Positions 15,658 to 23,011 of a stretch of DNA of 27,693 bases are shown one piece after another (position 1 is the stretch's first letter; each line of letters starts with the position of its first letter). Source of the DNA: Oxalobacteraceae bacterium. GTDB taxonomy: Bacteria; Pseudomonadota; Gammaproteobacteria; Burkholderiales; Burkholderiaceae_D. The position numbers and the translations under genes are program-made. A model generated the notes under the pieces. That model saw only the letters and a program-made list of their open reading frames with translations. It searched no databases and was not told the origin of the DNA. Where the stretch lies: positions 1 to 27,693 of the forward strand of contig PKWO01000559.1 of the NCBI GenBank assembly GCA_003132085.1, in the 5' to 3' direction.

Positions 15658-16761
15658 TCATTGCAATTTTCCGCTATAAGTTACCAGGTGATCCACTATC
15701 ATCGCGGAAGCAGATCTTTCGTCCGCCTGCATTGTCACCTCTCGAGTGGCATCCAGCGGCAACGATGTCAAAAATATCGTCAACGCCGCACTATCATAGT
15801 TACATAGCGTCGCAGTTGTACCGAGTCCTTCTTGGCGTTCAGTCGCTTTCCGCATGAGCAGGGTCGGTATGCCGAGGTAGGAAAGTTCTTCTTGATTGCC
15901 GCCACCATCGGTTATGACGAATCGCGCGCTTCGCATCATTTGCACAAAATCGGCGTACCCCATTCTAGGAGCCAATCGAATATGCGGGTTGCGTTCGAGC
16001 CGATCAAGCAGGCCAAATTGGGTCAGCTTTTTGCGCGTTGCCGGATGCAATACAAAAACAATTGGGAAACGGACCGCCGCTTGCTCGATCAATGCAACAA
16101 TCTCAAATAATTTTCCGCTATTGAAAATATTCTCGAACCGATGGATTGATGCGATCCCATATTCGCCATCGAAAGGCGGCGAAATGCGACTGGCAAATGT
16201 CAGCATCAAGCGCAAGGCGTCACGCAGGGTATTGCTGCCGGTGTTAATTGACGTGCTCGCGTACCCAGCCATGTTGGCATATGCCCAATCGCCCGGGCAA
16301 AACGACAAGCGCGACAAGTGAAATACGAGCATGCGCGTCAGCTCTTCCGGGAACGGATGGAAGATATTGTGAGAGCGCAATCCCGCCTCGATGTGGGCAA
16401 CATCGACCCGCAACAACCGACCGACTACGGCGCCCAACAGAGTTGAAAATGTGTCGCCATGCACCAATACGACATTTGGCTCGCCTGGCGGTCGCGGCAT
16501 AAACTCATTAGATAATCGTATCGCACGTATGCAACTGGACATGAACCATTTCGCCATTTGCACAATACCGGTAATCTCGGGGCCGCTATACAGGTAGCGA
16601 GGTAGCGTTACAATCCCGAAATCGCCCATTAGTTGATCCATCGTTTCCCGATGTTGGCCGGTCAGAACCAGGTTAAGCGATAACTTGCGGCGTTCTATTT
16701 CCAATATAACAGGAGCCATCTTGATCAATTGGGCGCGGGTGCCGACGAAGCAAGTGATCAT
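15658..16761 (-). CDS. wecB: UDP-N-acetylglucosamine 2-epimerase (WecB-like)
   Basis: A 367-residue GT-B-fold epimerase interconverting UDP-GlcNAc and UDP-ManNAc. Seen: CFVGTRAQLIKMAPV at the N-terminus (standard family form GTRPE.IK), VHGDTFST (100-107), AHIEAGLRS (122-130), FPEELTR, TGSNTLRDA, SIHRFEN with His207, and DGGGNQEELSYLGIP. These diverge somewhat from E. coli WecB (proline-glutamate of the first motif replaced by AQ; DSGG by DGGG), so the substrate may differ. Its ATG lies 9 nt after a short in-strand open frame resembling the end of a nucleotide-sugar dehydrogenase, the usual wecB partner. Confidence 0.85.
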   Translation of the reverse strand: MITCFVGTRAQLIKMAPVILEIERRKLSLNLVLTGQHRETMDQLMGDFGIVTLPRYLYSGPEITGIVQMAKWFMSSCIRAIRLSNEFMPRPPGEPNVVLVHGDTFSTLLGAVVGRLLRVDVAHIEAGLRSHNIFHPFPEELTRMLVFHLSRLSFCPGDWAYANMAGYASTSINTGSNTLRDALRLMLTFASRISPPFDGEYGIASIHRFENIFNSGKLFEIVALIEQAAVRFPIVFVLHPATRKKLTQFGLLDRLERNPHIRLAPRMGYADFVQMMRSARFVITDGGGNQEELSYLGIPTLLMRKATERQEGLGTTATLCNYDSAALTIFLTSLPLDATREVTMQADERSASAMIVDHLVTYSGKLQ

Positions 16762-16770
16762 GAATTTTCT

Positions 16771-16854
16771 CTATTCGCACAATTCAATCCCATATTCGCG
16801 ACGCGCCTCTTCAATATTGACAATCGGATCGCAGAAGTATGCATCGCCCTGCAT
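16771..16854 (-). pseudogene. Probable C-terminal remnant of a nucleotide-sugar dehydrogenase
   Basis: A 27-residue open frame whose last residues read DPIVNIEEARREYGIELCE. This resembles the end of UDP-sugar dehydrogenases of the WecC/TviB type (recalled pattern YDPxVDxEEAxxEYGI). The frame is blocked upstream by the stop of the FHA gene. It ends 9 nt before the WecB-like ATG, exactly where wecC/tviB-type partners sit in surface-glycan operons. Interpretation as a deletion stub is inference; the sequence is short and a chance match cannot be excluded. Confidence 0.4.
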
Positions 16855-16887
16855 GACCGCAGTTCGCGATGGTGAAAACCCCGAAAA

Positions 16888-17547
16888 TCACAACTCAACC
16901 CGCTTGAATACCATCCGCGTTCCCGACAAATCAATCACATCGTCGACCTTCAGCAGCCGTGCATTTGCACCAATGGAGTTTCCGTTCACCAGCGGGAAAG
17001 AACTGCCTTCGACATGGGTAATGAAATAGTCCGGCGTGCGATGGGTTATCAACGCAACCTGAACTCCCGGCCGTCCGATGGTAGTCAAAGGTTTGGCAAT
17101 TGGCAGTTCTTTTCCTGCAAACGGCCCGTTCAAGACTCTGATAAGCGCATGCTGTTGTAATGCAACATCGCCATCCGAAGCCGGCGTGCCGGCAAACGGG
17201 TCGTCTTCGCGGCCCTGCTCGGCCGCACCTTGCCGGTCGCCGGACGCTCTTTCAGTGCCGTCCCCGGCAACGAATCTGATCTTGTAAGGGGTCAACTCAA
17301 TGATATCGTTATCTTGCAAAACATATTTTTTAACCGGCTGACCGTTTACTTGGGTACCGTTGGTGCTATTCAAATCCTCTAGAAAAGAATCTCCACGCAA
17401 CGTAATGAGGACAGCATGTTCGGCACTGATCGCGGCATGGTCAATCACCAGATCATTGTGTGATCGGCGTCCGATCGTGATGCGTTCTTTGGTGAGCAGC
17501 ACCTCTTTCAATATCGTGCCGTCCACCGTGAGGATGATCTTCGCCAT
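16888..17547 (-). CDS. FHA-domain protein
   Basis: A 219-residue cytosolic protein. FHA domain 1 (about 5-93) has all phosphothreonine-binding landmarks: IGRRSHNDLVID, SAEH (41-44) and LNSTNGTQVNG. A charged linker (95-130) leads to a second, degenerate FHA-like half (about 133-218) that keeps TIGRP, a VNGNSIG segment and VDDVIDL but lacks the S-x-x-H pair. FHA domains read Ser/Thr phosphorylation; the PP2C phosphatase gene ends 12 bp upstream on the same strand, so the pair probably belongs to one kinase/phosphatase signalling circuit. No kinase is in the window. Confidence 0.9.
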   Translation of the reverse strand: MAKIILTVDGTILKEVLLTKERITIGRRSHNDLVIDHAAISAEHAVLITLRGDSFLEDLNSTNGTQVNGQPVKKYVLQDNDIIELTPYKIRFVAGDGTERASGDRQGAAEQGREDDPFAGTPASDGDVALQQHALIRVLNGPFAGKELPIAKPLTTIGRPGVQVALITHRTPDYFITHVEGSSFPLVNGNSIGANARLLKVDDVIDLSGTRMVFKRVEL

Positions 17548-17559
17548 TCAATTCTCCGA

Positions 17560-18420
17560 CTATTTCTCTACGCTTTTCAATCGCCGCCATACCGGGGACT
17601 TCTCGGTCACCCAGTTCAATACCCGTTCCGGTAGCCCACCAAAAGAGGCGTGGCTTGACTGCACTTCTATCAAAATAACCGAGGTATTGTCTCTCCCGCC
17701 ATTGCTGTTCGCACGTGTGATCAACGCTCCGCAGGTCAAGCCGAGATTGGATCTCGTCTGTTTCAAGATATCCCCGATCTCTTGCATTGACAGCATATCC
17801 GACAAGCCGTCCGAACATAACAGATAAATGTCGCCAGCTTGGGTCAGATGATCATGTATTTCTGCAACTATACTGTGATCGACGCCGACTGCGCGCGTAA
17901 TCAGGTTGCGATTCGACGAAAAACGTGCCCAGTCCGGATCGACCAGCCCGGCATCGATTTGTTCTTGCAGCAACGAATGGTCGCGCGTGATCAGTGTCAA
18001 TTCGCCGTGCCGCAGCCGATATGCGCGCGAGTCGCCCACATGCGCTATCGTCAGCTTGTTCCAGTGGAATACGGCAGCCACCAGGGTGGTTCCCATTCCG
18101 CTGAACTGCGGTTCATTGTGCGCGGCTTCCAGGATCGCAGAATTGGCGCGCTCTACCGACTCTGCCAGCAACTGCTGAATGTACTTGCTGTGATTGGAGC
18201 GCGCGATCCAGCCGTTATTCTGCAATTGTCCTTCCAGCGTTTCTTTCAACGTAGAAGTGGCGATCGCGCTGGCGACCTCCCCGGCGTTGTATCCGCCCAT
18301 GCCGTCCGCAAGAATCGCCAGCCCATATTCAAGACTATGCACAATCGAGTCCTCATTGTGCGCGCGGACTAAACCTGTATCGGTTTTCGCGGCGATTTGG
18401 AGCTCGACATGATATGCCAT
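17560..18420 (-). CDS. PP2C-type Ser/Thr protein phosphatase
   Basis: A 286-residue PPM-family metal-dependent phosphatase with every core motif: TDTGLVRAHNEDS (13-25), LAILADGMGGYNAGE (35-48), GMGTTLVAAVF, IAHVGDSRAYRL, ITRDHSL, ITRAVG, YLLCSDGLSD and GGRDNTSVILIE. The aspartates of the di-metal centre are present, so it should be active. Related enzymes (Stp1, PppA) counter Hanks-type kinases. It is followed by the FHA gene and preceded by a 163-bp gap to terC with no recognisable element. No membrane helix or signal peptide is visible. Confidence 0.93.
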   Translation of the reverse strand: MAYHVELQIAAKTDTGLVRAHNEDSIVHSLEYGLAILADGMGGYNAGEVASAIATSTLKETLEGQLQNNGWIARSNHSKYIQQLLAESVERANSAILEAAHNEPQFSGMGTTLVAAVFHWNKLTIAHVGDSRAYRLRHGELTLITRDHSLLQEQIDAGLVDPDWARFSSNRNLITRAVGVDHSIVAEIHDHLTQAGDIYLLCSDGLSDMLSMQEIGDILKQTRSNLGLTCGALITRANSNGGRDNTSVILIEVQSSHASFGGLPERVLNWVTEKSPVWRRLKSVEK

Positions 18421-18583
18421 GGGCTTTATGCGCGGAGTTCGATTTCAAAGGAAAAGACGGTCACACGGGCTTTCCAAGGCTAATAGCATAAATGATCATA
18501 TCACTTGCAACGTACCACAAATTTCCCGCGTTTTCGCCAATATCGGAACACAGGCAATTCTAACCTCTAAGCAACATGCGACA

Positions 18584-19294
18584 CTAAATTTTCCTTTTGG
18601 AACGCCACGATCCCAATAGCACTGCAGCAAACGCGCTGATCACCCCCGGCACGCTCAAATGCAGATCGGTAGCGGGGATGGCGAGTTCATGGTTCGGCAG
18701 ATTTGTCTGGACCCACGTTTGAATCGCCGTATCGGAAAAGAACATTTCTCCCCCCAGATAGCCCAGCAAAGCGGCCCCCAGCATAATGGTGATGGGAAAC
18801 TTCCTCATGATGTTGAGTACGAATGTGCTGCCATATACAATCAGCGGCACGCTCAATGCCAGGCCGATTATCAGCAGCAGCACATTTCCTTTGGCTGCTG
18901 CCGCCACACCCAATACATTATCGAGGCTCATCACAAGATCGGCGAGCAATATCGTTCTAACCGCTGAACCTATCGTTGCGTGACTGGCGACGCTGCTTGT
19001 CTGATGCTGATCCGCGATGAGCTTGACGGCTATGTAAAATAGTAAAATGCCGCCTACTATTTTCAGATAGGGCAACACCAGCAACTCGAGAGCAAAGACG
19101 GTGAGGACCGCCCGCATGACAATGGCGGCGGCGCTGCCAAAGAAAATTGCAGGCTTTTGCTGCTTTGCCGGCAATGCGTGTGCGGCCAATGCAATGACTA
19201 TAGCGTTATCTCCCGACAGCACGACATTGACCAGCATGATATTGGCCAACGAAGTCCAGACAGTGGGTGAAGCAATCAGTTCGAGAGCGTCCAT
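18584..19294 (-). CDS. TerC-family integral membrane protein
   Basis: A 236-residue protein with about seven membrane segments. The paired TerC signatures are clear: NIMLVNVVLSGDNAIVIALAA near residue 18 and ILLADLVMSLDNVLGVAAAAKG near 115, each with an intramembrane aspartate-asparagine (GDNA, LDNV). Family members (YjbE/YkoY, MntE-like exporters, Alx) are linked to metal-ion, often manganese, export. Function here is inferred from the family. The ATG at 19294 lies 42 bp downstream of the palindromic terminator of sucCD, so it has its own promoter or is read through. Confidence 0.9.
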   Translation of the reverse strand: MDALELIASPTVWTSLANIMLVNVVLSGDNAIVIALAAHALPAKQQKPAIFFGSAAAIVMRAVLTVFALELLVLPYLKIVGGILLFYIAVKLIADQHQTSSVASHATIGSAVRTILLADLVMSLDNVLGVAAAAKGNVLLLIIGLALSVPLIVYGSTFVLNIMRKFPITIMLGAALLGYLGGEMFFSDTAIQTWVQTNLPNHELAIPATDLHLSVPGVISAFAAVLLGSWRSKRKI

Positions 19295-19335
19295 AGTGCC
19301 GGCGGCGAAGCGAGGAAATAAGTGCTGATACTGAA

Positions 19336-19369
19336 AATATTGCGGGGGGCTTAAGCCCCCCGCAATATT
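19336..19369 (-). terminator. 34-bp perfect palindrome, sucCD terminator
   Basis: AATATTGCGGGGGGCTT joined directly to its reverse complement, 17-bp arms without mismatch. It lies 75 bp beyond the sucD stop on the minus strand and is followed there by TTTTC, so it fits an intrinsic terminator. On the plus strand no T tract follows. Confidence 0.8.
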
Positions 19370-19443
19370 ATGGTCCGGATGCGCAACGTGAAGATTAGTT
19401 CGCGCCCGAACAGCGGTCGCTGTTTCGACTGTGCGCTTGCGCG

Positions 19444-20325
19444 CTACAAGATCGATTTCAGCAGACGCGCCATTTCAGACGGATTTTTCGTCACTTTGAT
19501 GCCGCATGCAGCCATGATGTCCAGCTTGGCCTGTGCAGTATCCGCGCCGCCTGAAATCAGTGCGCCCGCGTGTCCCATACGCTTACCTGCGGGTGCCGTC
19601 ACGCCTGCGATGAAGCCGACCACCGGTTTCTTCATATTGTCTTTGATCCAATAGGCTGCATTGGCTTCGTCCGGGCCGCCTATTTCACCGATCATGATGA
19701 CAGCGTCGGTGTCGGGGTCGTCGTTGAACGCCTTCATGATATCGATATGCTTCAAGCCGTTGATCGGATCGCCGCCAATGCCTACCGCCGTCGATTGCCC
19801 CATACCGAGCGCAGTCAATTGGCCGACTGCTTCGTAAGTCAAGGTTCCGGAGCGGGAGACAACGCCGATGCGGCCCTTCATGTGAATGTGGCCCGGCATG
19901 ATGCCGATTTTGATTTCGTCCGGGGTAATCAGGCCGGGACAATTCGGTCCAAGCAACAGTGTTTTGCTGCCGGATTTAGCCATGCGGTCCTTGAGGGCCA
20001 TCATGTCGCGCACCGGAATGCCCTCGGTAATGCAGATCGTCAGATCGAGGCCTGCTTCAACTGCCTCCCAAATTGCGGCGGCGGCGCCGGCGGGTGGCAC
20101 ATAAATGACGGAAACCGTGGCGCCGGTTTGCGCCTTGGCCTCGGCAACGTTGGCAAAAATAGGAATACCCTCGAAATCTTCTCCGGCCTTCTTCGGGTTT
20201 ACCCCGGCGACGAAGCAATTTTTCCCGTTGGCGTAATCGCGGCACATGCGGGTGTGAAATTGGCCGGTCTTGCCGGTGATACCTTGCGTGATAACTTTGG
20301 TGTCTTTATTAATCAGGATCGACAT
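19444..20325 (-). CDS. sucD: Succinyl-CoA ligase, alpha subunit
   Basis: The 293-residue alpha subunit of the TCA-cycle enzyme that couples succinyl-CoA cleavage to ATP/GTP formation. Seen: SILINKDTKVITQGITGKTG, the CoA-binding VNPKKAGE region, LLGPNCPGLITP, GIGGDPING, and KRMGHAGALISGG whose His252 is the phosphorylated histidine. The frame extends to 20538 over sucC, but ATG 20325 preceded by AGGAAC gives the canonical start. It lies 17 bp after sucC in the same operon. Confidence 0.97.
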   Translation of the reverse strand: MSILINKDTKVITQGITGKTGQFHTRMCRDYANGKNCFVAGVNPKKAGEDFEGIPIFANVAEAKAQTGATVSVIYVPPAGAAAAIWEAVEAGLDLTICITEGIPVRDMMALKDRMAKSGSKTLLLGPNCPGLITPDEIKIGIMPGHIHMKGRIGVVSRSGTLTYEAVGQLTALGMGQSTAVGIGGDPINGLKHIDIMKAFNDDPDTDAVIMIGEIGGPDEANAAYWIKDNMKKPVVGFIAGVTAPAGKRMGHAGALISGGADTAQAKLDIMAACGIKVTKNPSEMARLLKSIL

Positions 20326-20342
20326 ATTTGTTCCTTGTGCGA

Positions 20343-21509
20343 TTATTGTCCGTTGGCCGCGGCAACTACCTTTTGCGCGGCTTCTTCCATCGTGTCGGCC
20401 GCGATGATCGGCAAGCCGGAATCGGCCAGCATTTTTTTGCCCAAATCTTCGTTGGTGCCCTTCATGCGGACCACCAGCGGGACCTTCAGCGATACTGCCT
20501 TGGAAGCGACGATCACGCCTTCGGCGATCACGTCGCACTTCATGATGCCGCCGAAGATATTGACCAGAATCGCCTTCAATCCGGGGTTTTTCAACATGAT
20601 CTTGAAGGCCTCGGTCACCTTCTCAGCGGTCGCACCGCCGCCGACATCCAGGAAGTTGGCCGGTTCGCCGCCGAACAGCTTGATCGTGTCCATGGTTGCC
20701 ATCGCCAACCCTGCGCCGTTGACCAGGCAACCGATATTGCCGTCGAGCGAGATATAAGCAAGGTCGAATTTGGAAGCTTCGATTTCAGCCGGATCTTCTT
20801 CATCGAGATCGCGATAGGCAACGATTTCCGGTTGACGGTAAAGCGCATTGGCATCGAAGTTGAATTTGGCGTCCAAGGCAATGACCTTGCCGGTTCCAGT
20901 CAAGATCAACGGGTTGATTTCGGCCAGCGACGCATCGGTTTCCCAATATGCTTTATACAGGCCCTGCAATTGCACGCGGGCGTCGGCGATAGATGCCGGA
21001 GGGATGCCGATCTTGCCTGAAATCAGGTCTGCCTCCGCATCGGTCAAACCTACTGCCGGATCAATCGCGATCTGGTGAATCAGTTCAGGATGTTTCTCCG
21101 CCACCTCTTCAATGTCCATCCCGCCTTCGCTCGACGCCATCAGGACGACGCGTTGGCTGACGCGATCGGTGACCATGCTCACGTAGAGTTCTTTCTTGAT
21201 GTCTGCGCCTTCTTCGATCAGTAGACGCCGCACTTTTTGACCGCCTGGGCCGGTTTGATGCGTGACCAGCTGCATGCCCAGGATAGCCTGCGCGTATTCC
21301 TTGACTTGTTCGAGGGTCTTTGCAACTTTCACCCCGCCGCCCTTGCCGCGACCGCCAGCGTGGATTTGGGCTTTGACCACCCAGACCGAACCGCCCAGCG
21401 TTTCCGCTGCCTTGACGGCTTCGTCTACAGTAAGGCACGGAATACCGCGCGGTACCGTGACCCCGAACTTGCGGAGAATTTCTTTGCCCTGATACTCATG
21501 GATTTTCAT
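20343..21509 (-). CDS. sucC: Succinyl-CoA ligase, beta subunit
   Basis: The 388-residue ATP-grasp beta subunit, of standard length. MKIHEYQGKEILRKFGV start, the KAQIHAGGRGKGGGVK nucleotide-binding region, EINPLI metal-ligand segment, and NGAGLAMATMD / DVGGGA in the C-terminal flavodoxin-like domain are all present. A GAAGGGAAG ribosome site precedes the ATG. First gene of sucCD; the 72 bp upstream contain a 13-bp tandem repeat. Confidence 0.97.
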   Translation of the reverse strand: MKIHEYQGKEILRKFGVTVPRGIPCLTVDEAVKAAETLGGSVWVVKAQIHAGGRGKGGGVKVAKTLEQVKEYAQAILGMQLVTHQTGPGGQKVRRLLIEEGADIKKELYVSMVTDRVSQRVVLMASSEGGMDIEEVAEKHPELIHQIAIDPAVGLTDAEADLISGKIGIPPASIADARVQLQGLYKAYWETDASLAEINPLILTGTGKVIALDAKFNFDANALYRQPEIVAYRDLDEEDPAEIEASKFDLAYISLDGNIGCLVNGAGLAMATMDTIKLFGGEPANFLDVGGGATAEKVTEAFKIMLKNPGLKAILVNIFGGIMKCDVIAEGVIVASKAVSLKVPLVVRMKGTNEDLGKKMLADSGLPIIAADTMEEAAQKVVAAANGQ

Positions 21510-21552
21510 GCGAGCTTCCCTTCAAACGCTTATAGTGAAAAATTTATTGGAA

Positions 21553-21584
21553 TGATTATTTGGAGTGATTATTTGGAGTGATTA
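21553..21584. repeat. 13-bp tandem repeat upstream of sucC
   Basis: TGATTATTTGGAG is present twice without mismatch plus a TGATTA partial copy, between sucC and the DUF2889 gene; the last partial copy overlaps the stop codon of the latter. It lies about 45-75 bp upstream of the sucC start, where it may affect the promoter. Confidence 0.75.
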
Positions 21585-22163
21585 ACTGGGTTCAGATTTT
21601 ACTGCCTGTGCGACCGTCCAGCGCGGATAATACTTTGCAACGGCCGCCCCATCGCTACGCAGAGCGTGGCAACGGTCGAGTTGAAACGGTTTTTGGCCGT
21701 GCCCGGTTGTATTGGCCGCCTGATGCGGATCAAATACATCGCCAGCGAATGCCTGAATTGCGGCGGTCGGCAGAACCAGCGCGAGTTCGGTCAGGTGGGT
21801 GCAGCCGAGCATGCCGCCCAGAGATGCATGCAACGCATGCCGAAAACCCTTGATCAAGTTCAGACCGATCAATTGCTTATACGCCGGCGCAATCGTATCG
21901 CAATACCCTGGGTAGGGAACTGCATCGGAAGCGGCCTCAGCCGCCACGATCGTGAATTGCGTATTAATCGTCACACGCAACCATAAATCGTGCAACGCTG
22001 CACCCGCCGGCCTTACACCGGAAGCAAGCAGGGTGTCGCGCGTTTTAATATCGGAAATGTGGGCGTCAATATCCCATAGGCCGTCGTCGCGCGCATACGC
22101 GTCGATCTGGATCGCGCGGCTATGCTTCAAGGCGCGGCGGGATATCGGTAATGAAAGGGGCAT
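21582..22163 (-). CDS. DUF2889-domain protein
   Basis: A 193-residue protein starting MPLSLPISRRALKHSRAIQIDAY, then RDDGLWDIDAHISDIKTRD and LHDLWLRVTI, features I associate with DUF2889. Later GCTHLTELALVLPTAAIQAFAG carries a conserved Cys-Thr-His. Function is unknown; no signal peptide or membrane helix is seen. A TTG three codons upstream (22172) is possible; I prefer ATG 22163. It lies between recX and sucC on the same strand but 330 bp from recX. Confidence 0.78.
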   Translation of the reverse strand: MPLSLPISRRALKHSRAIQIDAYARDDGLWDIDAHISDIKTRDTLLASGVRPAGAALHDLWLRVTINTQFTIVAAEAASDAVPYPGYCDTIAPAYKQLIGLNLIKGFRHALHASLGGMLGCTHLTELALVLPTAAIQAFAGDVFDPHQAANTTGHGQKPFQLDRCHALRSDGAAVAKYYPRWTVAQAVKSEPS

Positions 22164-22493
22164 AAGGACCAATGCCGGTGAAGCAACAAAAAATATGCCG
22201 CATTTGCGCGTTGCTACCGCAGCTTCTGCGGCAACAGCCGCTCATGCAGCGCCGCAAAAACCACAAAAGTGTAGCACAGGTAGACCATTCGTACCTAGTT
22301 CGACGGTTTGGCGTATCTGGCGGTTTGGCGCCTGCCATCTGCCGGGCAGGAATCCGGTGTGCGTTTCCCGAGCGGAAATATACTTTTTTGCGGTATAGGC
22401 TTACGTGGGGCGGGTGCGGAAACACTCGTCGAGAAATTATATTATTGATAATAATCGTCAGCAACGAGTGGCGTCGAGCCGAGCTCTGCACGA
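22164..22493. other. Gene-free interval between DUF2889 gene and recX
   Basis: 330 bp without a gene I can support. Open frames exist on both strands but their translations are basic, low in normal domain patterns and match nothing recognised. It holds a small hairpin CCGCAG-CTT-CTGCGG at 22217-22231 without a T tract, and an AT-rich stretch around 22430-22455 (AAATTATATTATTGATAATAAT). It should contain the DUF2889 gene promoter. Confidence 0.55.
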
Positions 22494-22949
22494 TTATTCT
22501 TCGGTTTGCTCAAACCCTTTGATTGCCGCACGTATCGCCCGGTGCGAAAACCCGCGCTGCTGCAAAAATCGCATGCATTTGGCGCGCGCAACGGCGTCGA
22601 CGGGTGGGCCATCATATTTCCTGTGTAACACGGCTGCCGCACGCGCGCACTCATCCAACGCAAGATCAGCCTTGATCTCTGTCAACGCCTCCCCCGCAAT
22701 TCCGTGACTTTGCAGTTCCAACAGGATGCGGTTATTGCCGAAGCGGGTCGCGCGACGCCGAACTAATGATTCGGAGAAGCGCGATTGCGATAGTAATTTA
22801 GCCGCCTCCAACTGATCCAGCAATGCGCATACATCGTCGCCCTCTTGCGCATAGGCAGAGAGTTTGCGACTCAACTCCAAACGACTGTGTTCGCGAGCCG
22901 ATAAATACCGAAGAGCCCGCGCCTTTAGACTCATTTGCATCTTTGCCAT
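22494..22949 (-). CDS. recX: Regulatory protein RecX
   Basis: RecX binds and restrains RecA filaments. The 151-residue product has the family's tandem three-helix repeats: LKARALRYLSAREHSRLELSRKL, then LLDQLEAAKLLSQSRFSESLVRRRATRFGNNRI, and finally CMRFLQQRGFSHRAIRAAI. ATG at 22949, 62 bp after the recA stop on the same strand, the standard recA-recX order, so it shares SOS control through recA read-through. Confidence 0.93.
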   Translation of the reverse strand: MAKMQMSLKARALRYLSAREHSRLELSRKLSAYAQEGDDVCALLDQLEAAKLLSQSRFSESLVRRRATRFGNNRILLELQSHGIAGEALTEIKADLALDECARAAAVLHRKYDGPPVDAVARAKCMRFLQQRGFSHRAIRAAIKGFEQTEE

Positions 22950-23011
22950 GGTGTTCTAACCGACGCGGGTCTCGGCCCATCACGTGATCGAATCGGATAT
23001 GCAAGGCGCTG

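Noticed and set aside
20326..20538. 71-codon extension of sucD into sucC
   Set aside because: The canonical SucD N-terminus begins at 20325 with a good ribosome site; the extension is the shadow of sucC.
19570..20757. Long plus-strand open frame (395 codons) across sucD and sucC
   Set aside because: It is antisense to two unmistakable conserved genes; the translation has no domain pattern and arises from the GC-biased third positions.
20328..21020. Plus-strand open frame of 230 codons over sucC
   Set aside because: Antisense shadow of sucC with no recognisable family or ribosome site.
22217..22231. Hairpin CCGCAG-CTT-CTGCGG as a recX terminator
   Set aside because: Stem of only 6 bp, no T tract on either strand, and 260 nt from the recX stop.
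22172..22522. Plus-strand open frame of 116 codons between the DUF2889 gene and recX
   Set aside because: No recognisable motif, unusual Arg/Cys-rich composition, and it overlaps recX; considered as a possible small gene but unsupported.
22979..22988. ATCACGTGAT palindrome between recA and recX
   Set aside because: Only 10 bp; such palindromes are frequent by chance and there is no positional argument.
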